Source: Cymbidium sinense
Lineage: Eukaryota; Streptophyta; Magnoliopsida; Asparagales; Orchidaceae
Assembly (NCBI GenBank): GCA_021442155.1
Contig: CM038221.1
Span: forward strand, 28,611,906 to 28,675,905
Direction of reading: 5' to 3'
Length of the DNA stretch: 64,000 nt
Positions 23,875-38,062 of the stretch are shown here, in pieces. The position numbers and the translations under genes were made by a program. Every line of letters starts with the position of its first letter. The stretch's first letter is position 1. Under the pieces are notes generated by a model that saw only the letters and a program-made list of their open reading frames with translations, was not told where the DNA came from and searched no databases.

Positions 23875-25091
23875 TGTTGATCTCATTTTTAGAATGAGCT
23901 CTCAACCCTCCATCTTAGACATAAGGCTCCTCTTAGACACTAAGAAATTCTTAGTCTTAAGACACTTATAGTGATTAAGTGAACACTTAACCTAACCCTA
24001 GAGACTTAGAAGAGTTATCCATAGAATAGGTCATGCCTTGGGTGGAAAATTTGCCTACCCTATAGCTTGAACTAAATCCTCACTTCCTTCTTTCAAGTCA
24101 AACTCCAAATTCAAATCACCCTTAAACTCAACTTCAATACCAAACCAAATCATGAATCAATTCCAAATGATTGAAACTCATGATTGAATTCCAAAATCCA
24201 AAACATTTCTTAAGTCACTTTGATTTCTATCTTATGGACTTAGCTCAAATCTAATCCAACTCAATTCAAATCCAAGAAATTTTCTCATAACCCATTTATA
24301 TTCTCATTTATATTCACAAATATAAATGAGATATAAATTCAAATACCCTAAACTAAATCCAAAACTCAAATCCAAATTCCAAAAATCTTTCCTAAGTCCT
24401 TTGATTACCTCTTATGGACTTAGCTCAAATCAAATCCAAATCAATTCAAATTCAAGAAATTTTCTCATAACCCATTTATATTCTCATTTATATTCACAAA
24501 TATAAATGAAATGTAAATTCAAATACACAAACTAATTTCAAAACTCAAACCCAAATTAAACTAAAATCTAACTTAAGCCTTTCAAGTCAAATTCTTGAAC
24601 TTGAAATAAATCAAACTCAAATCAAGCCAAATCCTTGATTTTCTTCATGATTCAATCAATCATTCAATCATAAAAACCAAATATAAACATGAACTTCAAT
24701 CATTAAACCAAAACTAAATGAAAAAAAAAAATCAATCACAAGTCAAACTCATGTTCACCCTTTGAACTTGAAATTATCAAGTGAATCAAAACCCATATAA
24801 CTCAAAAGCACTTGTAAATGGATTTATATTTCAATCATAAGTTCATATGTGAGTTCAACCAAACTTGAATCAAGGCTTGATCAAGCCAATCGATCCACTT
24901 AAGCTCACTTCACCTAAAGTGACCCAAAGTACTCCTTATGAGCCAAATTCTAATCCTAGTTTAATCGGTAATGACTAGCCTTAATGAAAGTCCTCACAAA
25001 ATGAGGGCAATTAACTATTCCAGGTGCTTCTGAACTTATGTGGAACTTGGAACCATCTTAAGTCTCAATACAAAATTTCCTTATAATTCAA
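23875..25091 (+). mobile_element. Element terminus shared, inverted, with the right end of the 7.7 kb element
   Basis: Starts TGTTGATCTCATTTTTAGAA, immediately after gypsy RNase H sequence. Its reverse complement matches about 31,905-33,343, the right end of the 25,669-33,343 element, from the first base; similarity fades at about 24,975. No second terminus or target duplication was found, and copy B of the duplication begins at about 25,092. It is an LTR or terminal fragment of the same family in the opposite orientation. No coding sequence is seen. Confidence 0.75.
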
Positions 25092-25668
25092 ATTCCAATA
25101 TGTATTTATTCAAAGTCAAATTTAAATCTATTTATCATATGCATTATTAATGTAGTTTGCCTATGCTATGAAATTGTAATTCTCACTTAACCATTGATCA
25201 TGAAAATAGAGTTGACAAGACTATTTGTAAATCAAACATTCACTCTTTAAATATAGATTTTTATTTTACATTTATATACGACCATCAATGATCTTAATTA
25301 GAAAAATTTATATTCAAATCTACAAACCCTATGTTTTAAGATGATGGACTTGATTATAAATTTTAATAGTTTCTCGCTGCAAATGAGTTGATAATATTAT
25401 CAATGATGAATATTTTAATTAGATAGATATTAAAATATGTCTAAAATTTATGTTAAATTAATCTAAATCCAATATTAATTTAAATACAAAAAATTGATAA
25501 GTTGCTAAGTTCTAACTATTTAAATGAAAATCATCATTTGAAAACTTAAAGCAAAATAATTCATCCACCTTCGCAACGTTTTATGAAGGTGACAAATTAA
25601 AAAAAAATTTAGCTCACAAATGAGCTAATGCCAAATCAAGTAAATCAATATGTTCACTCTAATATATT
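25092..25668. repeat. Copy B of tandem duplication, block 1
   Basis: Matches 1,074-1,697 in the same orientation, beginning CCAATATGTATTTATT. It ends at the ATATT target duplication (25,664-25,668) of the 7.7 kb element. Confidence 0.9.
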
Positions 25669-28600
25669 TGTGGTGAAAAATTCTTATAAGGGAGGCGCTT
25701 TTCAAATCTGTGGGGAGTCTTCATATGCACCAGAGATTATTCTCTTATTTTACATGAAAAAGTAAAATAGAGCTTATTTTAAATCGGGTTTGTTAAGTTC
25801 CCTACAAGGGCAAGCCCCCATAGTTAATTACGGGGATGAGATCCCTAGAAAACTCGATTAAGGAAAATAATTGTTGTCTCTAAAGATTTCAATAAAGGAC
25901 TATCAATCAATTGGTTTGTATTTTTTGAAGATCAAATGGGATTGATCAAAAAATGGAGTTATTATCAAGCCAAAATGGGAATATGTAGGAGATGCTGATG
26001 CTGGAAACCAAGCGAGTATCTCAAATTATCCTTAAATTGGGCTTTATATTTTAGAAATTGATTTAGTTTGTTTGAGTTGTATTTTTCATTAAAATTTAGT
26101 TCTTAAGATTCCTTAACACAAATTAAGGAAATGCTTAAGAGGTGAGGAATTATGCTTATGGCCCTGGGGAGAAGCAACCTCGTAATCTTAATTCTAGGAG
26201 CTTCCAGGCCGGAAGCACAACCTAAATCCCAAAAAAAAAATAGGTAATTGGTTTCCACAAGAGAGGACAAACCACCCGATAACTTGGATTTACAACCGCC
26301 TAGGGGTGGCTGCCAACTAACTCCTGATTTTAAATATATGTAGGCAAGTCTTTATACTTATGCAAGATAGCTAGACTGTTTTTATTTAAAAATAAATTAA
26401 GTCCTTAAACTCACTCCCTAAAGAGACTAAATCATGTAAAGGGACATACTTTAATGACCTAAATGTAATGCATTTCAAATTTTATTTTATTTCATTTTTT
26501 GGGACAATCAATTTGGCTCAGGCTAATAGGACTTTTATGACTAATGAGAGTAGATTGTTGGCCAAAATCGCCTAGAATTTGAGGGTGAGTTTCCACCAGC
26601 CTCAGGTCAAGCCAATTCTCGCAAAGATGGAAGCCCTCTAATCAAGAGTGAAATAAGACGTTGTGCATGATATTATAAAGAAAAGAACTCATCCAATAAG
26701 GGTTTCTAATTCTTTTATCGTGATTTTAATCCTAAGGTTTAGGTGAGGTTATGAGTTGTTTAGTTTTATTTCAAGTTGTTAAGTTGGGTAAAAGATTTAT
26801 TTTTCCTAAAGAGCCTAATCCACATCCAGGCCATACATAAAGCAAGGAAGAAACTAGAAAAAATATGTCACTTAATGCACAAGTTAAACAAATATCAATC
26901 AATTTATAAAACTAGCACAAAAAGAATAAATGCCCGTTTGTGGTGGGCACCACCGCACAAATCCAAAAATATCAAATGTGGTAAATGAAGCTCTACCCTT
27001 ATACAACCACAAATGAATTGAATTACAATTAAACAAAAGGAATTCATTGTTATGGGGAAGGGGAGGGTCTTCAAGCTTTATTCTTCTTTCTTCTTTCTTT
27101 CTTTTCTTTTCTTCTTTTCTTTCTTTAGATCTTCCTTTGGATAGTTGAATGGTAGATGCTGAAGGATTCACATGGTGCATAAGATGGGATCTTATGACCA
27201 ATGTTCATCCTAATCTCTCATACAAATCATTCCAAATCCTAAATATACAAATTTTTTACATGAAAAGGAAATACATAAATCTAACTAACACCGCAAAATA
27301 AAAGTCAAATCACACCACACAAATCCTAAGCATATATATTGGACTTATCACCCACACATGGGACACTAAGTCCACCCGCCTATGAATTATGCTAAGGGGT
27401 ATAAGCATCTACAAGCAAGAAGCATTTATATTTTTATTTATGATACCATTTAGCACAATCTCCTCAGAAAATAATAGGATTAAGCATGTCCCACCATTCA
27501 TTCTAAGCATACACCCTAACATCCGCCTAAATCATTCATCATAAAACAAAACATAACATCATGAATGCACCGATCTAACCTAAAGTTAGAAGTGGTGACT
27601 TAGGCTAATATGTGTGCTTTGAAGGTTTTGTGTGGTATGCTTAAGTTAGGACTTTAGGTTTGAATTTTTTAAGTATGAAAGATATGTTTAACTTAGAGAA
27701 GAGTTTCATTTAAGTTGTTTAGTGACTTTGGGTTATTTTTATTTCATGTTTTAATTTGGTTTAAGTGAAACCTACAATTAATTACTAAGTTATAAAGAGA
27801 GGGAGAAGAGGACTTCTCTTTTCTTCCCTAATCTTTAAGTAATTTTTAAAGTAAGTTCACATTTTAATTTCAAAGGATGCTTTTTTAATTACATCTTTTA
27901 ATTAATCTTAAGTTTAGATCAAATCTAAACAAACCTACCCAAAAAAGAAAGACTTTTCAAGATTAAGAAAAATGAATCAAAATTCACATAGCATACATTA
28001 CTCCAATTCTTTCTCAACATATATAACATGCATATGAATGGACTCTAAGCATATCTATACATGCAAATGAGAGTAGTTAACATACTTTATGATGCATGCT
28101 AAGTAATCCATTTAAGAAAATTTGAAGTTAAACATGTATGATTTTCTTAAGTATAAAATGTTTTCTTTCTCAAAACTTCACATACATGCATGAAAATAAG
28201 AAAGGCATAAGTGAGTAAAAGTACATTGTTAACGGAGGTGTAAGGTACAAGACCTACTTAGGGCTACTTAAAGACTCGCAACATCGGGGTTGTCCAGACT
28301 AATATGTCACTTTTCTTATGTACTAACATGCATATAAAAGAAATAAAGTGGAAAAGGAATATGCAAAAGTTTGCTTAATGATTTCACTTTTTTTATGCAA
28401 TTTATTCATGCAAGTGTAAGCAATCCTTCTTAAGTGAAAGCATAGGGATGAATAGGGCTTAGAATTAAGTGTTGGGTTCTTTTCAAATGAACCCTACATC
28501 TTACTAACCCATATTTAAAGCTATAACATAAGGAAGGAAAGAAAGGTTACACTACACATGTTTTATAATTTACCATATGCAAGCTTATAATTAAATTATA

Positions 28601-31600
28601 AGAATAACACACTTTCAGATTTAATGTTTTGTTTATATATTTTGAAAATATTTTGATTTAGTTGTGATAATAGCCATATATTTTACTTTAGCAAACACAT
28701 GCACATTTGACATAAAGTAAATAATTTCATTTTAAAAGTTTGAAAACATGTAACCAAGGATGCATAAGTCATATGGTATACAATTTAACATGTTGGGAAA
28801 GATCTAAAGTGATGTAATCATATGAACCAACTCACTTTCCTTAATTCCTTAAGACATTCTTAAAAAATATGAAAACTTAGAATAAATTGAAGTGAATTTC
28901 AAAATGATTTTGTTTGTTTGAAATTTGATTTAGTTTTAAAAAGGTGAGATTAGTTTGTTGTTCCTAACTTATTCTCATATATTTATTGCATTTTAGTTTA
29001 ATTTTCAGATAATTAAATCTATTTTTAAGCATTGATTAAGTTAAAGTATACATTAAGTGGCTTAATTAACCCTTACCTACACAACCTTAGAAAAATTAAA
29101 TAAGTAATTATGAGCCAATGAGATGACATAAAACTCATAAGGTATGTAAATTTGCAATGCACCTAGTAATGAAAAGGCCTAATGCAATTCACAATTAAAA
29201 GTTAATTAAGCTAATGAGCTTTAGCTTAAGTACTTTTAAAACACCCTTCACATTTATGAAATGGGGTTTAGTTTTCTTAATTAGACTTAGGCTATTGAAC
29301 ACCCAAGAATCTACCCAAGGTAGATTAATTAAATTTTAGAGATTTTTAGAATTTTTTGAAATTATTTAAAGAGTAATTAATGAATTAACCCTTAATTAAG
29401 AAGGAGATTAAGGAAAGAAAAAAGGGTTTAGGGAATAGCTTAGGGGAAGTACCCCAAAATTATTCCCTAAAACCCCTATTCACTAGATCTAACCATAATC
29501 CAACTTAAACATAGGGAAAATTCACTAATTACGTCTTAATTACCCTTAATTACATGAAGGGGATAATTAGAGAATGAGTTAGCAATTTTCCTAATCTAGG
29601 TCTCAATAAATCTCAAGAATTAGGGGAGGCAGAGGTCATCCCCTAAAATGAACCCTATAAATTTGAGATCCATTGGTGACTTAATTAGAAAGTAATTAGC
29701 TAATTAACATTCCCAAAGAAACCTAAATTCAGAGAAAAAGGGAAATCAAAATACATTGAAAATATTTTTAGAAAATTCTAGATGGAATTATCTATCCAAG
29801 GCATTTTTCCTTTTACTTTTCTAATTTTTCTATGAGGAGTTATGATTTTTAGAAGCTATATGGATTAATTAGAATTAATTAGTTAAATAACTAATCCCTA
29901 TTTAATCCCCCACCCATGCTGACGGTGGTGGTATACGGCCAGCCGTGTTTATAATGCGCCGCTATGAGCCATTACTTAATCGGTCAAATGGAGAGATATG
30001 AGACACGCCTTTACCGGCAATGTATGATCTTGACGATTAAGGATACACTTGCAGTTTTTAAAAGGGAAAATAAATTCTAAAACGTGTGAATTAATCTCAT
30101 ATCCATCTAAAACATGGATGGACGAATGAGATAAGTTCTTCCTTTAGGAGGAATGTGAGCTGTTCATAATCCAAGGGAAGATCCGAGCCCGATCCTTCAT
30201 GAATTCAAACAAGATTTAGCACACACCATCTAAAGGATCAGAGCGGCCAATCCAACGGCTAAGATCCTATGAAATGAAAATCCACTTCACAAAAGACCAA
30301 CACCCCTTAGCCTAAGTGGTCAGAAATTCACTAACCTCGTCGGAGGTGATCACCGATGCTCGGGATTGATAAGGTAGCTCACCAGGTGAGACAAGCCCCA
30401 AGTTCTTAGCTCTTGAGGTTGAGTAAATGAGTGGGTAGACCAACTCCTCTTAGCTCCCCTTGCGGGTTTGATCGAATTTATCTTCCCCTTAGCTTTAGAA
30501 CTCAATTGAATGCTTAGGCAAGCTCGACTGAGTCCTTGGATGATGAGTGTAGAAGGAATTGAAGTGGGATCAAGTGTGGAGAAATTTGGAAATCAAGGTG
30601 AGCTCCCCTGTTTTCACTATTTAAAAACTGAGAAAGATCAATTCCAAATCTCCTATAGAGGCCTAGGGAAAGCTCTGTGATGTTTTCTAAGGCTTCCTAG
30701 ATTTCAATTGAGTGTGAATCAGTTTTGATTTTAGTGAAATAGGGGGAGTATATCTCCCCCAATGGCAATCGGACGGCCGAGCCTATGCTTGCCGCTTTGA
30801 TCCAATTGTCACCATAGAGTGGGTTGTTTGAGTGGTTAGAAGTGTGCACATGGTCGGGCCCAAAGGAGGGAAAGCTTAGCTCCCATGTGCATCCAATTGA
30901 GGTTTGGGGGGAGTTTGAAAATTCAATTTGGCCATGGGTGGTCGGGTTTGGTCCATGGGCCAAATGGGTTGACCCAAACCCATTGGGTTGGGTGAACCAC
31001 TCATCACTAGGTCCCCTTGAGGTTTTAGTAGAGCCTCAAGTGTTTGTGATGAGTGCATGACCAAAATACCCATGGGCTAAGCCAAAATTTGTTCTATGGC
31101 CTAGGGTAATGGTCATTGCTATTTTTTTTCATGTAATGTAGTATGTTGAGAAAATAGGTTGGGTTTCAATGGATTTCAATACATTTTATAGGTTTTCTCT
31201 GTTGACCCATTTAGGTCAAAATGGGTCAACTTGGGTCAAGTTGATCAATAGATCAAATTGGGTCAAAGTGGAGTCAAATTCATATGACCATTTGAAATGT
31301 TTTGATGCCTTTGATTTGGTTCAATTTGGTATAGATTAGGTTTTGGCTCATATGACTCATTTAGGTCAAATGGGTCAAGTTGATCTATTTGACCCATTTG
31401 ACCTATTTGGGTTAGTTCAAGGGTAGGTTTAGGTTTAGTTGGTCATATGGAGTAGATTAGTATCTTTGTTTCCAATCAATTTGAGAGTTCATTTTTGGCT
31501 CAACATGACCCCTTTAGTCATGGGTCTAAGGTCAATTGGGCTAGGTTGGGTCTAGTTGGCCAATTGAGGCTTTTGGTCAAGTTTCACAAGTGATTTGGAA

Positions 31601-33343
31601 TGGACTTGACCCATTAGTTCCAATCAATTTGGCTTAGATCGTTTTGACACATTTTGACCTTTAGGTCAAAGTGGGTCAAGTGGGCCAAATAGTGGGGTTG
31701 ACTTAATCAAGTTCAAACATAGGTCATGAGTGAACTTGGATCAATGATTTCAATCAATTTGGCCTATGGTGGATTTTGCTATGTTAGGTTTCATTTTTGG
31801 TTGACTTGTCAACCTCAGGTTTGACTTGGTTTGACCCAATTTGATTGATTGATCATCCCATGATTGTTGATCATGATAGGAGGGATATATGAGTTTGGTT
31901 CAATCCAATTTGGTTAGGATCAAAAGTTGGCTCATAAGGGTACTTTATGTCACTTTGGGTCAAGTGAGCCTAAGTGGGTTCTTGGTCAAAACTTGATTTG
32001 AAGTTGATTGATCTTGTATATGGACTTATGATTGAAATATAAATCCATTTACAAGTGGTTTGAAGGCAAATGGAATTTGATCCATTTGAAAATCTCATAT
32101 TCAAAAAAAGAATATGAAGGAGTTTTGGATTTGATTTTTGATTTGGGTTTTGATTGAAGGATAGCTCATGATTGTAGGATTGATTGAATCATGAGAGAAA
32201 ATCAAGGATTTGGCTTGATTTGAATTGATTTTGGCTAAGTTCAAGATTTTGTCTTGAAATGCTTAGATTTGATTTGAGTTTAATATTTGAAGTGGGTTTT
32301 GATTGTTTGAATTTATATTTCATTTATACATGTGATAAAATGAGGATATAAATTGATCAGAAAATTTCAAGAATTTGAAAGAGTTTAATTATGATTTGAA
32401 GTTAAATCCATTAAAGGGAATTTTAAGGATTTAATTGAATTTTAATTTGAAATTTAATTTTTTGACTTGGATTTGAATGATGCATATTTATATTTCATTT
32501 ATATATGAGAATATAAATTGATTTTGAGAAAATCTCATGAGTTTGAAGTGGTTTGATCAAATTTTAAAGTTAAATCCATTAATGAAAATCAAGGGATTTA
32601 AGGGAATTTCAAGCATTTTAAATTTGGAATTTAATTGAATTGAGTTATATTTATATTTCATTTATATATGAGAATATAAATGAGGATTTAAATTGATTAT
32701 GAGAAAATTCCAAGGATTTGAATACAGTTTGATCAAGATTTGGAGTTAATTTTGGCTAAGTCCTTTAATGGAAAGTTAAATGAATTTTAGGAAAATTTTC
32801 ATGAATTATTTTGGAATTTTGAATTTGATTTAAGGGATTTGAATTTATATTTCATTTATATATGTGAATATAATTGAGAATATAAATGGATCATTGAGAA
32901 AATCTCAAAAATTTGAATAGTTTGAATCATGATTTTGTCTAAGTCCTTAAGAAAGGGTTAAGGACTTAAGAAATTTTTACTTAGAAATTTTGATGAATTT
33001 TGATCATAGGTTTTAATCATGAATTTCAATCATGCAATAGACTCATGGAATTGAATCATGGAATTGATTTGGAGTTTGAGAAAATCAAATAGAATTGATT
33101 TGAAGTTTGACTTGAAAGAAGGAAAGTGAGGAAAGGTTTTAGCTAAAGGGTAGGAGATTTTTCTTAACACTCCAAAGGCATGACCTATTCCTATGGCTAA
33201 CTCTTCTAAGTCCTCTAGGGCTAGGTGAGAGTGTCCACTTAATCACTAGATGTGTCTTAAGACTAAGAAACTCTTAAAATCTAAGAGGAATCCTAAGTCT
33301 AAGATGGAGGTGTTGAGAACTCATTCTAAAACTGAGGTCAACA
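25669..33343 (-). mobile_element. 7,675-bp noncoding LTR-type insertion, TSD ATATT
   Basis: Begins TGTGGTGAAAAATTC and ends GAGGTCAACA. It is flanked by ATATT at 25,664-25,668 and 33,344-33,348, while copy A has the unfilled site (AAATT, 1,698-1,702). TG...CA ends with a 5-bp duplication indicate LTR-retrotransposon integration. Yet I see no internal direct repeat of the ends, no primer-binding site and no gag or pol. The right end matches, inverted, the element start at 23,875, so the family probably reads from 33,343 leftwards (minus strand). It could be a very long solo LTR, or a large non-autonomous (LARD-like) element whose LTRs have diverged. It contains a W-box cluster and a weak minus-strand TATA-like word (TTTAAATA, about 30,620). 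Confidence 0.8.
30966..31995. promoter_or_regulatory. Dense cluster of W-box cores (TTGACC/T) in the 7.7 kb element
   Basis: By hand I count about 22 TTGACC, GGTCAA or TTGACT words in roughly 1 kb. About one per kb is expected by chance. TTGAC[C/T] is the binding core of plant WRKY factors. The words sit in imperfect repeats such as TTGGGTCAAGTTGATC and TTTAGGTCAAATGGGTCAA. Read on the minus strand, the cluster lies upstream of the TATA-like word near 30,620. Repeat expansion alone could explain the density. Confidence 0.5.
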
Positions 33344-36300
33344 ATATTCTCATGCTAATAAGGATGTGGTCCTTGTCCTTTGTCCGCTTGGTTTGACCAA
33401 TAGGCTCCATATATAATGCGGTTAAGATCAGAATCCTCAAACTGAGTGATTTGGCCTTTTAATGACCACACTTTATTATGGTCATGATTGTAGCCCGTAT
33501 GTTCCTCAATGACTCTATCCCTTGAGGTGTGAAATAGAGTGCACTTGGTAGAGCAAAAAGTCCTCTGTTTGTTAAGGTGAACTTAAATTTGTCTCGTTGG
33601 ACAAACACCACCCCAAGTCTATATAGTCTTCTTGAATGATACAACTCATAACTGCTAACAAGAATCCTTCGGTTTGGTTGGGTTGACTACCTCCTCTAAT
33701 TAAGTAGATAAGAGACCACGATAGTTCAGGATGACATAACCATGAGGTCTTGATTGTGCGCACCATCATTCCCCAAATCATCTGCTTAAGTTAAGAATGA
33801 TAAATTTTATAAATATTTTAACTCCATTTGTTGCTACTATGCGCTAAGCAATTAGTGACCTACCAACTAGCCTTAATCAAAAATTCTCTCAGTATTAGGA
33901 GTAATTTATAGATGCTTGCGCCTATAAGAAACCTGAAACTATATCTAAAGTTCTCACAAAATGATAGCAAAATCTCCGGGTAGTGTTTTATCTACATATT
34001 TCATATGCCTTTTGAAAATTGTTCGACATTAATCAAATTCTCTTCATCGAGAAGTTGAATGTGAGTTTTCAAAGCTACAAACTAATGAGTGAAATGTTCA
34101 ACCATTCATGAGAGAACACTCTTGATTAAAGGGATTGCTTTGGCTCACATTTGGGTCAAATTTAACATTTTGGTTAGTTTGATTAAGATCTAATAGTTTC
34201 ATCTTTCCAAATATACCATGCATATAATACATCGAGGGATATAAGCTATAACATCCAAGGAGTTGATGTGCAAACCATGGGTTGTCTTCTTTCGATATCT
34301 TGAGTAGGCTAAGGTAATATATTTGCATCAAACAAGAGCTCAAAGCATGACATGATTATCAAGTATCGATGACTTTCTGCTTGACTCAAAGAAACATGTC
34401 TAAGACATGCTTAAGGTTTAATTGGTGGGTCCCATTTAATATGGGATTGTTAACAAGGGAACTAACTTGAATTTAATATCGGATGATGCTTACAACTATT
34501 GAATGCTGAGTTTCCGGCAATGTGTTGATCCAATTGATCAAGATGAGGCTTATATATATTGAAAGGCTTATAAGTAAGACTATAATCTTGAGAGGGAGGA
34601 AAACTTAGTGATAAGTCTCATAGCCTTATCCTATAAAGGTGGCTTGTTGAGTTAATTTGATGGGCTTGGTAGTAGTTGTGTTCGCCACCAATTAGGATGA
34701 GGCTTATGAGTTTTAAAAGGCTCAAGTAGAAAGCTTATTTTGATTTTTCTTTAACTTTGATAGCAGTATTATTGTTTATTACTTAGTTTGTTAGAGAGGC
34801 CTAATAGATTGAGGTATATGACCTAGTTTAAGGTGATATGGTGTAAGTCTTGTTATTCTGAATGTAGAATGATCCGCAAGGAGAGTTCAATCTCTTGCTT
34901 TGAGAAGAATGGAGTTGCATATTATTGACTCGTAGGACCCTTAAATTGACTTGGAATTGATATGGTTAGGCTCAAGTTCTTACCTTATCTGATTGAACAA
35001 TTAGGTCAACATAATGTGTATTTGAATTGAAGTTTAAGGAGTGTTGGTATGCTTTGAATATATCGATGCTTTTGTCATAGACATCGACACTTCGACATGA
35101 CTGAAAGTTGTTATATGACTTTTTTCAAACATTTAGTATAATGATAAGAATGCCTTGACATATTAGCATACTTTTCAAAGTTAAATTTTATAAAGCATTT
35201 GTGCATTTTATGAAATACACAAGTTGAGTTGATATATGGTTGACAATAAAATTTTAACGTAAAATTTTATCATTAATACACTATAGATGGGATGGCTCTT
35301 GTGAGCTTATATGAATTTATTACTCTCATTATTTAAATTATACGACTTATTCAACTTTGAAAAGCATTCTTGGTAAATGAGTTGATCTATGCTTATCATG
35401 CGGTGTTTAGTACATCCAATATATTTGTCATCTTGTATTGCATTGGTTAGATTTTTTATCTACTTTCTCATTCCAAAATTTAAATGCAATTCTGATTTTC
35501 ATTTTTTATTTATGTTTTATCATTACTCTTATTAAACTTTTTTGTCTCATAGAGGTAGTAACTCTGATCGATGATGAAACTTAATTATCTCTAGTAACCA
35601 GAATGGCACCCTATGCATAATGGTAGCATTATAGTCACTTAGTGATTTCATTTGCCTCTTTACAAAGATAGCCCTAAACTATCATTGAGTTTCAACTTGG
35701 TGCAATTGCTTATGAGAAGGGCATAGCTCCATATATCTAGATCAAAGATTAATAGAGAGAGAAGACTTAGGAGAGGCCTTGAAAGACTAATGATTGATCT
35801 TTAAAGCCCGATTTAAGATGGATGATGAGGGTTCTGATTTATTCGGACTAAATATTGTCATCTCTTTAGTAATTCAATTTATTCTTTTGAACCTTTAAGG
35901 AGCTTTTCATCATCTTTTCTTTTATTCTTTTGATTTTATTTTAATGGTGGTTATGAAAACTTATGTGCATTTGGTGTGCATCTAAATATGCTAAATTTGA
36001 TGATGAATTTAGATTTGTTTAATGATTATCATGACAAGTATTTAATAGAGATTCAAGGGTTACTATAACACTTTTGATTATGCATGCCATTAGTGAACAA
36101 GTAGTCAATCCCATTATTTGAATCAAAGATCAATGAAGAGAGGAGAGGCATCATGTTAGACCACACATCAACAATAAAGGGGTAATATTCAAAACAATCA
36201 AACCAAAGATTGACAAAGCATGGTCATCAATTTAATTGAGATAAAGATTGTATCCATTTAGTGATTCCCTTGCATGTGTATGTGTGTTATGGATTTGTTG

Positions 36301-36737
36301 AGGGAGAGAGGACTAAATTATAAATATACTGCATAAAAGAGGTTAACAAGCTTAAGATCATGGGGCTGGATCACTTACTTGAGGAAGTCGAACTCGATAT
36401 TGCTAAACTTGGATAGGAGAGTTTTCTAGGGAGGGAGATGAAAGCATCGATGATAGAGAGGATGAAGAGTTGGGACAGAGCATTGAAGGGAACTCTCTGA
36501 GCTTTTATAGACTTGGAGATGTGCATTGGTGGAATGTGTGGCCTTGCTTGTAGAGAGTGGGAGAGAGAAGCCAATAAAAGGGGAGCAAGAATATAGGGTG
36601 GGGGAACTTGGCATTGATATATTAGAGTTGAGTGGGAATGAGTGATAGCATGTTAGGATCATGAGGAATGATGTATGTGATTGAGTTTTATTTTGTATCA
36701 AATCTTGAATATGATTGTACATGTTTCATAAAAAAAG
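33344..36737. repeat. Copy B of tandem duplication, block 2
   Basis: Matches 1,698-4,945. It differs by many small indels and by 170 nt instead of 10 nt inside the inverted arms at 35,171-35,364. No genes were recognised. Confidence 0.9.
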
Positions 36738-36944
36738 AAAAAAAAATTAATTAAAAATAAGATACTTCATAAATCTAGAATAGATTAAAATTTCAAAAAT
36801 CCCCTGCTTCTAAGCCATTAATTTGGATGGTAGGACTAAATTGGTCTTTTTTTCAAATAGTCAATGGATTAAATTGATATTTTTATTTAGCCTGAGGTTA
36901 TTTTGATCTTCCATAAATAGTTGGGGGGACCAAGTTGATTCTAA

Positions 36945-37038
<94 letters not shown>

Positions 37039-38062
37039 TCATTTATTTAAAAATAAATTATGGCCTTTTACATGTATCTTAATAATTTTAGAAATGCATG
37101 ATTACAGGTTGTTTTGTAAAATAACAAATAACGTGCATAAAAAATGATAAATGTATACATTTTCTTGCTACCTGACAAAACAGCTTCACGTACTCTAAAT
37201 TACATTCAAAATCCAATTAAGCACCAATTTATGACCGCCCTATTATTTTTCCACTCAAACTTAAAGAGCATCTCTCATGAGTTAAGAATTAGTTGCTACT
37301 TCAACGATGACTGCTTCTTATGCTTTCTTGTACCGATTATTTAGATTTCTGCATGCTTCTTCTTAAGGGCTCTTTTAGCACGACACTAATGAATATGTGC
37401 TCAATTTTTCAAAAAGCTTGGTGGCCTAAGAAAACTTTGTATGTTTTCATATTGTGCCTTGATTTCTATGTTTTTTAACTTGTCCATGATCTGAAGACAC
37501 TAAGTTGCATAAAATCTAAGATATGCTAACAGTTTTGGGTGCTCGCATTCACGAAAGCCCTTGTTACCTTTTTAAGGATTGTCGGGAATGCGGGGCTTTA
37601 AGTTCCTCTCTTATTGACTAGGCTTCCTTACCTCAAGATGTTCAAATTATGTTTTGATAAATAAATTGCAGTTGTAGCCTAAATGTTTTGTTATCTATTC
37701 TGGCTTGGGAGAGTCTCATAACATGAGTGATCAAATTGGCATGAATCCTTAGAGTATAACCTGTTTTATTTCACATAGAAATTAGCAGTTGTTTTGTGGT
37801 ATTGGAAGCATTCTTTTTTTAAGAGCTAATCTCTTAATGGACTGGTATTCTTAATTAATATTTACTCACCACAAGGGCTGTGGCGGTCTGCATTTGTAAA
37901 CTCGAAGTCAATGTATTTTCAGAAATTACTACAGCGTTTCATTTTGTAGTGTACGGTACTTCGCAGCCTGTTTATTATAATGCATAAGTGTTCTTGAGTT
38001 TTTGACATTCATCTTAGTCATTTTTAATTTCTTGAATTAACCAACCTTCTGCTTCATCCTAG
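36738..38062. other. Sequence kept only in copy B, 5' of the E2 exons
   Basis: Presumably an intron or 5' flank of the E2 gene, since E2 exons follow directly. Apart from the (TA)n tract, no further exon could be read. It is deleted from copy A. Confidence 0.5.
36948..37035. repeat. Long (TA)n microsatellite
   Basis: About 44 uninterrupted TA units. The Tyr-Ile-repeat open frame across it is an artefact. Confidence 0.95.

Noticed and set aside
29900..30640. Gene-like, less AT-rich stretch in the 7.7 kb element
   Set aside because: Frames are short on both strands and there are no splice-consistent exons. It is better explained as element promoter or leader sequence.
36935..37147. Open frame of Tyr-Ile repeats
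   Set aside because: It is the translation of the (TA)n microsatellite.
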